Shown here in pieces: positions 55,832 to 64,000 of a DNA stretch of 64,000 nt (position 1 is the first letter of the stretch; each line of letters starts with the position of its first letter). Source of the stretch: Neisseria animaloris (GTDB lineage: Bacteria; Pseudomonadota; Gammaproteobacteria; Burkholderiales; Neisseriaceae); assembly GCF_900637855.1 (NCBI RefSeq), contig NZ_LR134440.1:1674001-1738000 (forward strand). The letters run 5' to 3'. The position numbers and the translations under genes were made by a program. The notes below the pieces were generated by a model. It was not told where the DNA came from and did not search any database. It saw only the letters and a program-made list of their open reading frames with translations.

Positions 55832-56749
55832 ATGATGGTAAGTAAAAAACAGGCAGCCGCATTAGCCGCCGCCCTGGAAGACCAAAACCTGCCCGATGTA
55901 AAAGGCCGCAGCCTGTGGCAGGACGCATGGCGGCGTTTCCGCCATAACCGCGCCGCGCTGGCAAGCGGGTTGGTGTTGCTGCTGATCTGCCTGTTCGTAT
56001 TGATTGCGCCGCTCGTTGCGCCTTACGACTATGCCCACACCGACTGGGGAGCGATGCAGATGCCGCCCGAATGGGCCAACAAACACTATTTCGGCACCGA
56101 TTCGCTCGGCCGCGACCTGTTTACCCGCGTGGCCGTGGGCGGACGCATTTCGTTGATGGTAGGCGTGGCCGGTGCGCTGGTGGCCGTCATTATCGGCGTG
56201 GTGTACGGCGCGGTGTCAGGCTTTTTCGGCGGCAAAACCGATATGCTGATGATGCGCTTTTTGGAAATTCTGAACGCGTTTCCGTTTATGTTTTTCGTGA
56301 TTCTGCTGGTTACGTTTTTCGGCCGCAATCTGGCGTTCATCTTCGTGGCCATCGGCATGGTGTCGTGGCTCGATGTGGCGCGGATCGTGCGCGGCCAAAC
56401 CTTGAGCCTGAAACGTAAAGAATTTATCGAAGCCGCCCATGTGTGCGGCGTATCCAACCGCCACATCGTGTTCCGCCACATCGTGCCCAACGTGCTGGGC
56501 GTAGTGGTGGTTTACGCCTCGCTGCTGGTGCCGGGCATGATTCTGTTTGAATCGTTTTTAAGTTTCTTGGGCTTGGGCGTGCAAGAGCCGATGACAAGCT
56601 GGGGCGCGATGCTGCAAGACGGCGCGAATACCATGCAGATTGCGCCGTGGCAGCTGCTCGTGCCCGCCGTGTTTTTGGTGGTTACACTGTTCTGCTTCAA
56701 TTTCATCGGCGACGGCCTGCGCGACGCGTTAGACCCGAAAGACAGATAA
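55832..56749 (+). CDS. oppC: Oligopeptide ABC transporter permease OppC
   Basis: A 305-residue permease with a cytoplasmic N-terminal extension, a first span (LVLLLICLFVLIAPLVAPY), the HYFGTDSLGRDLFTRV motif typical of OppC/DppC, and the EAA loop EAAHVCGVSNRHIVFRHIVP. It ends FIGDGLRDALDPKDR, the usual OppC tail. Confidence 0.95.
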   Translation: MMVSKKQAAALAAALEDQNLPDVKGRSLWQDAWRRFRHNRAALASGLVLLLICLFVLIAPLVAPYDYAHTDWGAMQMPPEWANKHYFGTDSLGRDLFTRVAVGGRISLMVGVAGALVAVIIGVVYGAVSGFFGGKTDMLMMRFLEILNAFPFMFFVILLVTFFGRNLAFIFVAIGMVSWLDVARIVRGQTLSLKRKEFIEAAHVCGVSNRHIVFRHIVPNVLGVVVVYASLLVPGMILFESFLSFLGLGVQEPMTSWGAMLQDGANTMQIAPWQLLVPAVFLVVTLFCFNFIGDGLRDALDPKDR

Positions 56750-56767
56750 ATCCAAGAAAAATCAATA

Positions 56768-56806
56768 TTTTCAGACGGCCTCTTGATGCTTGAGGCCGTC
56801 TGAAAA
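56768..56806 (+). terminator. DUS-pair hairpin between oppC and oppD
   Basis: TTCAGACGGCCT (56770-56781) and AGGCCGTCTGAA (56793-56804); the second copy ends 12 nt before the oppD start codon, so the hairpin could also mask the ribosome site. Confidence 0.7.
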
Positions 56807-56816
56807 GGAAAAAACA

Positions 56817-57803
56817 ATGAGCACACCCTTACTGCAAGTAAAAGACCTCGAAGTCCGCTTCAAAACCGAAGACGGCCTCGTTACCGCGGTCAACAAACTC
56901 AATTTCGATCTGCACGAAGGCGAAACGCTGGGCATCGTCGGCGAATCCGGCTCCGGCAAATCGCAAACCGCCTTCGCCATCATGGGCTTGCTGGCCAAAA
57001 ACGGCCAAACCTCAGGTTCGGCGCTGTTTAACGGCCGCGAAATCCTCGGCCTGCCCGTTAAAGAGTTGAATAAAATCCGCGCCGAGCAAATCGCCATGAT
57101 TTTCCAAGACCCAATGACCTCGCTCAACCCCTATATGCGCGTGGGCGACCAGCTTAGCGAAGTGCTGCGCCTGCACAAAGGCATGGGCAAAAGCGAAGCA
57201 TGGGCCGAATCCGTGCGTATGCTCGAAGCCGTGAAAATCCCCGAAGCCAAAAAGCGCATCGGCATGTATCCGCACGAATTTTCAGGCGGCATGCGCCAGC
57301 GCGTGATGATTGCCATGGCCTTGTTGTGCCGCCCCAAACTGTTGATTGCCGACGAACCCACCACCGCGCTCGACGTTACCGTGCAGGCGCAAATCATGGC
57401 GTTGCTCAATGATTTGAAACGCGATTTCGGCACCACCATCATCATGATTACCCACGATTTAGGCGTTGTCGCCGGCATTTGCGACCAAGTGTTGGTGATG
57501 TATGCCGGCCGCACCATGGAATACGGCAAAGTGGACGACATCTTCTATCGCCCCAGCCACCCCTACACCATCGGCCTGCTCGGTGCCGTGCCGCGCATGG
57601 ACGAAACCGCCGACATCCTGTCCACCATTCCCGGCAACCCGCCCAACCTCACCAGCCTGCCGCCCGGCTGCCCCTTCCAAAACCGCTGCCTGCACGTCGA
57701 AGACATCTGCCGCCGCGAAGCACCGGCATTAGAAATCCTGCACGACCACCGCAAACGCGCCTGCCACAGGCCGTCTGAATATTTACAGGGAGCACAGGCA
57801 TGA
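56817..57803 (+). CDS. oppD: Oligopeptide ABC transporter ATPase OppD
   Basis: A 328-residue ATPase with Walker [10 protein letters not shown]-loop [19 protein letters not shown], signature [16 protein letters not shown], Walker [14 protein letters not shown] and the C-terminal oligopeptide/dipeptide domain with the Cys-rich [15 protein letters not shown], which in relatives can hold a 4Fe-4S cluster. The ATG at 56817 is taken because the upstream nine codons arise from DUS sequence. A DUS is embedded near the end (57768-57779). Confidence 0.95.
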   Translation: MSTPLLQVKDLEVRFKTEDGLVTAVNKLNFDLHEGETLGIVGESGSGKSQTAFAIMGLLAKNGQTSGSALFNGREILGLPVKELNKIRAEQIAMIFQDPMTSLNPYMRVGDQLSEVLRLHKGMGKSEAWAESVRMLEAVKIPEAKKRIGMYPHEFSGGMRQRVMIAMALLCRPKLLIADEPTTALDVTVQAQIMALLNDLKRDFGTTIIMITHDLGVVAGICDQVLVMYAGRTMEYGKVDDIFYRPSHPYTIGLLGAVPRMDETADILSTIPGNPPNLTSLPPGCPFQNRCLHVEDICRREAPALEILHDHRKRACHRPSEYLQGAQA

Positions 57804-58789
57804 GCGAAACCCTATTATCCGTACGCGATTTACACGTTACCTTCGACGTTAAAGCCGACAACGCTTGGTTTTGGCAAAAACCCGCCACCTTAAAAGCCGT
57901 CAACGGCGTATCGTTCGACCTTCAAGCCGGCGAAACTCTCGGTGTCGTCGGCGAATCCGGCTGCGGCAAATCCACTCTTGCCCGCGCCATCATCGGCCTC
58001 GTCAAAGCCAAAAGCGGCAACATCATCTGGCAGGGCGAAGACTTAACCGCCCTTTCCCCCGCCGCCATGCGCCTGAAACGCCGCGAAATCCAAATGATTT
58101 TCCAAGACCCGTTGGCCTCGCTCAACCCGCGCATGACGGTAGGCGACATCATCGCCGAACCGCTGAAAACCTTTCACCCCAAGCTCAAAAAAGCCGAAAT
58201 CGAACAACAGGTTAAAGACATGATGGCCAAAGTCGGCCTGCTGCCCAACCTCATCAACCGCTACCCGCACGAATTTTCAGGCGGCCAATGCCAACGCATC
58301 GGCATCGCCCGCGCGCTGATACTCAAGCCCAAGCTGATTATTTGCGACGAACCCGTGTCCGCACTCGACGTTTCCATTCAGGCACAAGTCGTCAACCTGC
58401 TGAAAGAAGTGCAGAAAGAAATGGGGTTGACGCTGATTTTCATCGCCCACGATTTATCGGTAGTCAAACACATTTCCGACCGCGTGCTGGTAATGTATCT
58501 GGGCAACGCCGTCGAACTCGGCACCGACCAAGCCGTGTACGACCGCCCCGCCCACCCCTACACCCGCGCCCTAATGTCTGCAGCACCGCTGCCCGACCCG
58601 GAAGCCGAGCGCAACAAAGTCATCCAACTTCTGCCCGGCGACCTGCCCAGCCCCATCAACCCGCCCAGCGGCTGCGTATTCCGCACACGCTGCCCGCAGG
58701 CCGACAACGGCTGCGCCGAAACCAAACCCGTGCTGCAAGGCACATCCACCCATACCGTAGCTTGTTTACAAACGGTAGTAACAGATTGA
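57800..58789 (+). CDS. oppF: Oligopeptide ABC transporter ATPase OppF
   Basis: A 329-residue ATPase overlapping oppD by 4 nt (ATGA). It shows Walker [11 protein letters not shown]-loop [19 protein letters not shown], signature [15 protein letters not shown], Walker [15 protein letters not shown] and the C-terminal Cys motif [14 protein letters not shown]. OppD and OppF are thought to act as a heterodimer. It closes the operon. Confidence 0.95.
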   Translation: MSETLLSVRDLHVTFDVKADNAWFWQKPATLKAVNGVSFDLQAGETLGVVGESGCGKSTLARAIIGLVKAKSGNIIWQGEDLTALSPAAMRLKRREIQMIFQDPLASLNPRMTVGDIIAEPLKTFHPKLKKAEIEQQVKDMMAKVGLLPNLINRYPHEFSGGQCQRIGIARALILKPKLIICDEPVSALDVSIQAQVVNLLKEVQKEMGLTLIFIAHDLSVVKHISDRVLVMYLGNAVELGTDQAVYDRPAHPYTRALMSAAPLPDPEAERNKVIQLLPGDLPSPINPPSGCVFRTRCPQADNGCAETKPVLQGTSTHTVACLQTVVTD

Positions 58790-58953
58790 TGAGTCATTGC
58801 TTTTGATAAATCACTATTTGCCGTGCGTTTGGGTGTTAGTGTTTGTTTGCGGTGTTTAACGTGAGGTGATGTCTATGCTTGCATCTTGTTACGTTTTGTT
58901 TTGCATTTGCGGTTGAGAGGGAATCGCTGCCTGATTATTTGAGCAAAAGCCAA

Positions 58954-58984
58954 GAGGCCGTCTGAAAACTTTTCAGACGGCCTC
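58954..58984. terminator. Compact DUS palindrome between oppF and the GNAT gene
   Basis: GAGGCCGTCTGAAAA (58954-58968) and its complement (58970-58984) with only a C between them; the A/T tracts would open to form the loop. It lies in the convergent gap and can terminate both sides. The 58790-58953 stretch holds no gene. Confidence 0.75.
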
Positions 58985-59007
58985 CTAATATTACGATTCT
59001 ACCAAAC

Positions 59008-59865
59008 TCAGAATGGTTCGAATTTCCTTACAAAATGATGTGCACCGATTTCAAAGCCGTTTTTAAAATACAGGCGGTGGGCAGGTGTGCGTTCGCAGCC
59101 TACATTAGCATCGATATGAATTTGGCGGATGCCGGCTGCTTTTGAAATTTTTTGTACCTCGGCAAGCAGCCGCTCGGCATAACCTCTGTTGCGGGCTTGC
59201 GGAATGGTTACGATATCGTCGATGTGGATATGGCGGCCGCTGGCCAAATTGACTTCTTCCCGAAAGCCGCATACAGCCACGGCATTGGCTTTGCCTTCTT
59301 CAAAGACACCCAACAACCGGTATCCTTGATTGCGTTGAAGTGTGTTTACCTGTTCAACAAAACGGCTGACATCAGTAATAGTAGGGCGCAATACACTTAA
59401 AGCTGCAAAAGCAGTGGCCGTTTCGTCCGCACCGATTTCCCGTAACACGCTTTCAATCATATCGGCCGCTTCAACCCGGGAACGCTGCTCCGCCGCCTGT
59501 TTTTCTTCGATGGCTTTTGCCAGCAAAACACGTTCCTGCAAAGTTGCCTCGGGCGTGCTGTCTTGGTTGCTGCGCTCATCCAACAGTGATTTGCAGTCCA
59601 TCACACGCAGATCGTTATCGGCAGCAAAATCCATCAAAAAACGGAACATCGACGGGTTGATTTCTTCAAGTTTCTTATCAACCGCCACACAGCGCACTTT
59701 ATCCACCAAAATAGGACGCACCCATTGATGGTAGGAAAGCCGGTTCCCTTTGTCGAAAGAAGACAAAATGCCGCACAAACGCTCCGCCCAATCGCTCGGG
59801 CGGAAAATTTTGCCTTTACTGGTTGTGCCATGAATCACGATTTCATAAGGATTGCAAACTAACAT
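59008..59865 (-). CDS. DUF3579-GNAT acetyltransferase fusion protein
   Basis: A 285-residue protein of two parts. Residues 1-95 match DUF3579 (GKIFRPSDWAERLCGILSSF and CVAVDKKLEEINPSMFRFLM); this domain usually stands alone in beta-proteobacteria. Residues 140-285 are a GNAT N-acetyltransferase, with the acetyl-CoA motif IPQARNRGYAERLLAEV and an LYFKNGFEIG ending. The ATG at 59865 is chosen over a TTG 27 codons upstream, because a good promoter (TTGGGG, 17 nt, TATAAT at 59923-59918) lies inside that extension. The substrate is unknown. Confidence 0.8.
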   Translation of the reverse strand: MLVCNPYEIVIHGTTSKGKIFRPSDWAERLCGILSSFDKGNRLSYHQWVRPILVDKVRCVAVDKKLEEINPSMFRFLMDFAADNDLRVMDCKSLLDERSNQDSTPEATLQERVLLAKAIEEKQAAEQRSRVEAADMIESVLREIGADETATAFAALSVLRPTITDVSRFVEQVNTLQRNQGYRLLGVFEEGKANAVAVCGFREEVNLASGRHIHIDDIVTIPQARNRGYAERLLAEVQKISKAAGIRQIHIDANVGCERTPAHRLYFKNGFEIGAHHFVRKFEPF

Positions 59866-59917
59866 AGGCCGCTTTCTGAACAATGGCTGTGCTCGCAACA
59901 GAGCTAATAAAATCAGG

Positions 59918-59946
59918 ATTATACCTGACAGCCCCACCAGCCCCAA
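59918..59946 (-). promoter_or_regulatory. Sigma-70 promoter of the DUF3579-GNAT gene
   Basis: On the minus strand TTGGGG (59946-59941), a 17-nt spacer and a perfect TATAAT (59923-59918). It places transcription start near 59911 and supports the shorter start codon at 59865. Confidence 0.6.
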
Positions 59947-60191
59947 AGACTGTAATATAACAATTTGTATAAATGTTGTTTTCTTTCATGTTGGTCAAAT
60001 AATCGGCATTTTATAGCGTTTATCAGGGAACTTTATTGTAATTGGGCTGTAATGTAGCCGAAAATTGATAGTTGGCAGAACTTACTTCAATGAAATCCGG
60101 TTTCAGTTTTCAGACGGCCTTCTACCCGGTTTAATAAGCAATATGAAGAAACATAAATGCCGCACACAAAACGGTTTTTTATATTCTCGGC
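59947..60191. other. Gene-free region upstream of the str operon
   Basis: A/T-rich, with a single DUS complement at 60109-60120. Nothing else was recognised. Confidence 0.5.
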
Positions 60192-60221
60192 TTGACTGGA
60201 TAGTTGCATGAAAACTATAAT
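60192..60221 (+). promoter_or_regulatory. Sigma-70 promoter of the str operon
   Basis: TTGACT (60192-60197), an 18-nt spacer and a perfect TATAAT (60216-60221), 55 nt upstream of rpsL. A strong promoter is expected for rpsL-rpsG-fusA-tuf. Confidence 0.8.
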
Positions 60222-60276
60222 TCCGCTCTTGTCGACATGGTGTCGGCAAGTATTTCACTCAACAGGACGAGAAAAT

Positions 60277-60648
60277 ATGCCAACTATTAACCAATTAGTA
60301 CGCAAAGGCCGTCAAAAGCCCGTGTACGTTAATAAAGTACCCGCGTTGGAAGCGTGCCCGCAAAAACGCGGCGTGTGCACCCGTGTGTACACTACTACTC
60401 CGAAAAAACCGAACTCTGCATTGCGTAAAGTATGTAAAGTACGCCTGACCAACGGTTTTGAAGTCATTTCATACATTGGTGGTGAAGGCCACAACCTGCA
60501 AGAGCACAGCGTGGTGCTGATCCGCGGCGGTCGTGTAAAAGACTTGCCGGGTGTGCGTTACCACACTGTTCGCGGTTCTTTGGATACCGCAGGTGTTAAA
60601 GACCGTAAACAAGCCCGTTCTAAATACGGTGCAAAACGTCCTAAGTAA
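60277..60648 (+). CDS. rpsL: 30S ribosomal protein S12
   Basis: S12 sits at the decoding centre and controls accuracy. The ATG at 60277 gives 123 residues starting [15 protein letters not shown]; the longer frame upstream is read-through of the leader. The streptomycin sites are wild type: Lys in [12 protein letters not shown] and Lys in [13 protein letters not shown], so no rpsL-type resistance is encoded. It is first in the str operon. Confidence 0.98.
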   Translation: MPTINQLVRKGRQKPVYVNKVPALEACPQKRGVCTRVYTTTPKKPNSALRKVCKVRLTNGFEVISYIGGEGHNLQEHSVVLIRGGRVKDLPGVRYHTVRGSLDTAGVKDRKQARSKYGAKRPK

Positions 60649-60759
60649 TTTATTAGGATTGATTAGGCACGTAGGCAGCCGAATAAGCTGTCGAGTAAGT
60701 GAATATCTTTTTGGATATTCATGGGAAATGCCCAACTGAATAGATATTAAGGAATTAAA

Positions 60760-61230
60760 ATGCCAAGACGTAGAGAAGTCCCCAAGCGCGACGTATTGCC
60801 GGATCCGAAATTCGGTAGCGTTGAGTTGTCTAAATTCATGAATGTTTTGATGGTTGACGGTAAAAAATCAGTAGCCGAGCGCATTGTTTACGGTGCACTT
60901 GAGCAAATCGAGAAAAAAACCGGTAAAGCAGCTATCGAAGTATTCAACGAAGCCATTGCTAACGCCAAACCCATCGTGGAAGTGAAAAGCCGCCGTGTCG
61001 GTGGTGCCAACTACCAAGTTCCTGTTGAGGTTCGTCCTTCACGCCGTTTGGCTTTGGCAATGCGCTGGGTGCGTGATGCTGCCCGTAAACGCGGTGAGAA
61101 ATCAATGGATTTGCGTTTGGCGGGTGAATTGATCGATGCAGCCGAAGGTCGCGGCGGTGCAATGAAGAAACGCGAAGAAGTACACCGCATGGCCGAAGCC
61201 AACAAAGCATTCTCTCACTTCCGCTTCTAA
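60760..61230 (+). CDS. rpsG: 30S ribosomal protein S7
   Basis: S7 starts assembly of the small-subunit head and contacts E-site tRNA. The 156 residues match the family ([40 protein letters not shown], and the tail [13 protein letters not shown]). It lies 111 nt after rpsL and 24 nt before fusA. In E. coli S7 represses this operon; no clear S7 site was identified here. Confidence 0.98.
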   Translation: MPRRREVPKRDVLPDPKFGSVELSKFMNVLMVDGKKSVAERIVYGALEQIEKKTGKAAIEVFNEAIANAKPIVEVKSRRVGGANYQVPVEVRPSRRLALAMRWVRDAARKRGEKSMDLRLAGELIDAAEGRGGAMKKREEVHRMAEANKAFSHFRF

Positions 61231-61254
61231 TCCAGATTTAGAAAGGCGACCAAA

Positions 61255-63357
61255 ATGGCTCGTAAAACTCCTATTCAACTGTATCGCAATATCGGTATTT
61301 CAGCCCATATCGATGCAGGTAAAACAACTACGACCGAACGTATTTTGTTCTATACCGGTTTGACCCACAAACTTGGTGAAGTGCATGATGGTGCGGCAAC
61401 TACCGACTACATGGAGCAAGAACAAGAACGCGGTATTACCATTACTTCTGCTGCCGTAACTTCTTACTGGAAAGGTATGGGCGGTCAGTTTAAAGAACAC
61501 CGTTTCAACATTATTGATACCCCGGGGCACGTTGACTTTACCGTAGAGGTGGAGCGCTCTATGCGTGTGTTGGATGGTGCGGTAATGGTTTACTGTGCAG
61601 TAGGCGGTGTTCAGCCTCAGTCTGAAACCGTATGGCGTCAAGCTAACAAATACCAAGTTCCGCGCTTGGCTTTTGTGAATAAAATGGACCGTCAAGGTGC
61701 AAATTTCTTCCGTGTAGTTGAGCAGATGAAAACCCGCCTGCGTGCCAATCCTGTGCCTATTGTTATTCCGGTCGGTGCAGAAGATAGCTTCAGTGGTGTG
61801 ATTGATTTGTTCAAAATGAAATCAATCATTTGGGATGATGCTTCTCAAGGTACCAAATTTGAATACGGTGAAATCCCTGCTGATTTGCTTGCTACTGCTG
61901 AAGAATGGCGTCAAAACATGATTGAGGCCGCTGCGGAAGCTAGCGAAGAGCTGATGGATAAATATTTGGGCGGTGAAGAGCTGACTGAAGAAGAGATTAT
62001 TGCCGGTTTACGTCAGCGCACGTTGGCAGGTGAAATTCAGCCAATGTTGTGTGGATCCGCTTTCAAAAACAAGGGTGTTCAACGTATGTTGGATGCCGTA
62101 GTGGAATTGTTGCCATCTCCGGTAGATATTCCTCCTGTGCAAGGTGAAACACCTAATGGCGAAAAAGCCAGCCGTGAAGCCAGCGATGAAGCGAAGTTTT
62201 CTGCATTGGCATTCAAAATGTTGAATGACAAATATGTAGGTCAGCTTACTTTCATCCGTGTTTATTCTGGTGTCGTTAAATCTGGTGATACCGTAATCAA
62301 CTCAGTAAAAGGTACGCGTGAACGTATTGGTCGTTTGGTGCAAATGACTGCTGCCGACCGAACTGAAATCGAGGAAGTGCGTGCGGGTGATATTGCTGCG
62401 GCTATCGGTCTGAAAGATGTAACTACCGGTGAAACTTTGTGTTCAGAAGATGCTCCGATTATTTTGGAGCGCATGGAGTTCCCCGAACCGGTTATTCACG
62501 TTGCTGTCGAGCCCAAAACTAAAGCAGACCAAGAAAAAATGGGTATTGCTTTGAACCGTTTGGCAAAAGAAGACCCCTCTTTCCGAGTGCGTACTGATGA
62601 AGAATCAGGCCAAACAATTATTTCCGGTATGGGTGAGCTGCACTTGGAAATTATTGTAGACCGTATGAAGCGTGAATTCGGAGTGGATGCAAACGTAGGC
62701 GCACCTCAAGTGGCTTATCGTGAAACCATCCGTAAAGAAGTCGAAGCTGAAGCCAAACACGTTAAACAATCTGGCGGTAAGGGTCAGTATGGCCACGTTG
62801 TCATTAAAATGGAGCCGATGGAACCGGGTGGTGAAGGCTACGAGTTTATCGATGAGATTAAAGGTGGTGTGATTCCACGTGAATTTATCCCGTCTTGTGA
62901 TAAAGGTATTCGCGATACATTGGCAAATGGTATTGTTGCAGGTTACCCTGTTGTGGATGTGCGTGTTCGTTTGATTTTCGGTTCATACCATGATGTTGAC
63001 TCTTCGCAAATCGCCTTTGAATTGGCAGCTTCTATGGCTTTCAAAGAAGGTATGAAAAAAGCCTCTCCGGTTCTGCTTGAGCCGATGATGGCTGTAGAGG
63101 TAGAAACTCCAGAAGAGTACATGGGCGATGTGATGGGTGATTTGAATCGTCGTCGCGGCATTGTTCAGGGTATGGATGATGACGGTATTGGCGGTAAGAA
63201 GATTCGCGCCGAAGTACCTTTGGCAGAGATGTTTGGTTACTCTACTGACTTACGTTCTGCCACCCAAGGTCGTGCAACTTACTCAATGGAATTCAAGCAA
63301 TATGCTGAAGCTCCTGCGCATATAGCTGCACAAGTAACAGAGGCCCGTAAAGGCTAA
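61255..63357 (+). CDS. fusA: Elongation factor G
   Basis: EF-G is the GTPase that drives translocation. The 700 residues show G1 [13 protein letters not shown], switch [10 protein letters not shown] and G4 NKMDRQGA in the G domain, then domains II-V with [19 protein letters not shown]. The composition is A/T-rich in places, like the other highly expressed genes here. Confidence 0.98.
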   Translation: MARKTPIQLYRNIGISAHIDAGKTTTTERILFYTGLTHKLGEVHDGAATTDYMEQEQERGITITSAAVTSYWKGMGGQFKEHRFNIIDTPGHVDFTVEVERSMRVLDGAVMVYCAVGGVQPQSETVWRQANKYQVPRLAFVNKMDRQGANFFRVVEQMKTRLRANPVPIVIPVGAEDSFSGVIDLFKMKSIIWDDASQGTKFEYGEIPADLLATAEEWRQNMIEAAAEASEELMDKYLGGEELTEEEIIAGLRQRTLAGEIQPMLCGSAFKNKGVQRMLDAVVELLPSPVDIPPVQGETPNGEKASREASDEAKFSALAFKMLNDKYVGQLTFIRVYSGVVKSGDTVINSVKGTRERIGRLVQMTAADRTEIEEVRAGDIAAAIGLKDVTTGETLCSEDAPIILERMEFPEPVIHVAVEPKTKADQEKMGIALNRLAKEDPSFRVRTDEESGQTIISGMGELHLEIIVDRMKREFGVDANVGAPQVAYRETIRKEVEAEAKHVKQSGGKGQYGHVVIKMEPMEPGGEGYEFIDEIKGGVIPREFIPSCDKGIRDTLANGIVAGYPVVDVRVRLIFGSYHDVDSSQIAFELAASMAFKEGMKKASPVLLEPMMAVEVETPEEYMGDVMGDLNRRRGIVQGMDDDGIGGKKIRAEVPLAEMFGYSTDLRSATQGRATYSMEFKQYAEAPAHIAAQVTEARKG

Positions 63358-63366
63358 TGTATGATC

Positions 63367-63393
63367 AGGCCGTCTGAAAGATTCAGATGGCCT
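63367..63393 (+). repeat. DUS pair (one variant arm) between fusA and tuf
   Basis: AGGCCGTCTGAA (63367-63378) faces the variant TTCAGATGGCCT (63382-63393). The G-T pair it creates is compatible with an RNA hairpin. It lies within the str operon 48 nt before tuf. Confidence 0.75.
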
Positions 63394-63441
63394 CCGTTGA
63401 TGTTCTTTACTTAATTGTGTTCTTTATAAAGGAATTAGCTC

Positions 63442-64000
63442 ATGGCTAAAGAGAAATTCGAGCGGAGCAAGCCGCACGTAAACGTTGGCACCATTGGTCA
63501 CGTTGACCATGGTAAAACCACTTTGACAGCTGCACTGACAACAATTTTGTCAAAAAAATTCGGTGGTGCGGCCAAAGCTTACGACCAAATTGACAATGCC
63601 CCGGAAGAAAAAGCCCGTGGTATTACCATTAACACCTCGCATGTAGAGTACGAAACGGCAACCCGCCACTACGCTCACGTAGACTGTCCGGGGCACGCCG
63701 ACTACGTTAAAAACATGATTACCGGTGCCGCCCAAATGGATGGTGCTATTCTGGTATGTTCGGCTGCAGACGGTCCTATGCCGCAAACCCGCGAGCATAT
63801 TCTGTTGGCCCGCCAAGTAGGTGTACCTTATATCATCGTATTCATGAACAAATGTGATATGGTTGATGATGCTGAGTTGCTGGAATTGGTTGAGATGGAA
63901 ATTCGTGACTTGCTGTCAAGCTACGATTTCCCCGGTGACGATTGCCCGATCGTACAAGGTTCTGCATTGAAAGCGTTGGAAGGCGATGCTGCTTACGAAG
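63442..64000 (+). CDS. tuf: Elongation factor Tu, 5' part (second tuf copy)
   Basis: The open frame from ATG 63442, behind AAAGGAA, runs off the window end. It encodes the EF-Tu G domain: [14 protein letters not shown] (G1), the [11 protein letters not shown] switch [13 protein letters not shown] (G3) and NKCDMVDD (G4). About 186 residues are present out of about 394. It completes the rpsL-rpsG-fusA-tuf order. Confidence 0.97.
   Translation, partial: MAKEKFERSKPHVNVGTIGHVDHGKTTLTAALTTILSKKFGGAAKAYDQIDNAPEEKARGITINTSHVEYETATRHYAHVDCPGHADYVKNMITGAAQMDGAILVCSAADGPMPQTREHILLARQVGVPYIIVFMNKCDMVDDAELLELVEMEIRDLLSSYDFPGDDCPIVQGSALKALEGDAAYE

Overview
This 64 kb window comes from a chromosome of the genus Neisseria, most likely a commensal or animal-associated species. 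The proteins match Neisseria gene by gene: RpoB has 1392 residues with Neisseria wording, and the secE-nusG-rplKAJL-rpoBC and rpsL-rpsG-fusA-tuf blocks are typical. About 60 copies of the AG-dialect DNA uptake sequence (DUS, AGGCCGTCTGAA or its complement) are scattered through it, many as inverted pairs that form terminator-like hairpins. The AG rather than AT dialect, an intact PilS/PilR pair and the gene order all argue against N. meningitidis and N. gonorrhoeae.

Layout. 1-12.5 kb: end of one tuf gene, tRNA-Trp, secE, nusG, rplK, rplA, rplJ, rplL, rpoB and rpoC, with good promoter, leader and terminator signals. 12.5-14.8 kb: a FAD-dependent oxidoreductase facing parB. 15.0-22.0 kb: the complete F1Fo ATP synthase operon atpIBEFHAGDC behind a clear sigma-70 promoter. 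22.3-34.4 kb: dnaJ, cyaY, an LptM-type lipoprotein, lysA, rsfS, nadD, a beta carbonic anhydrase, rsmJ, the pilin regulators pilR and pilS, and parC. 34.6-45.3 kb: a Nudix hydrolase, an Na+/H+-antiporter-family transporter, slyX, rlmH, a glycine-zipper protein, a metallophosphatase, a YdfG-like dehydrogenase, a lipoprotein cytochrome c', glnE, a nitrilase-family amidase and a porin remnant.

45.6-52.4 kb is the accessory highlight: an AraC regulator, an MHS-family MFS transporter, two paralogous DMT/EamA transporters, a creatininase with every active-site residue conserved, and a homologue of vertebrate arginine:glycine amidinotransferase with its Asp-His-Cys triad. No complete DUS was seen here. 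I read it as a candidate guanidino-compound (creatinine, creatine or guanidinoacetate) locus. 53.0-58.8 kb is an oligopeptide ABC transporter operon, oppABCDF, with DUS hairpins in the oppA-oppB, oppB-oppC and oppC-oppD gaps. 59.0-59.9 kb holds a DUF3579-GNAT fusion. 60.2-64.0 kb returns to the str operon (rpsL, rpsG, fusA) and the start of a second tuf gene.

From memory of the pathogenic species, rpoC and rpsL lie close together; here about 47.8 kb separates them. Other points: a sharp base-composition step inside rpoB, an Ala at the quinolone-hotspot Ser87 position of ParC, a three-copy family of GC-rich hairpins, and nested inverted repeats upstream of the MFS gene. No CRISPR array, rRNA, insertion sequence or prophage was seen.
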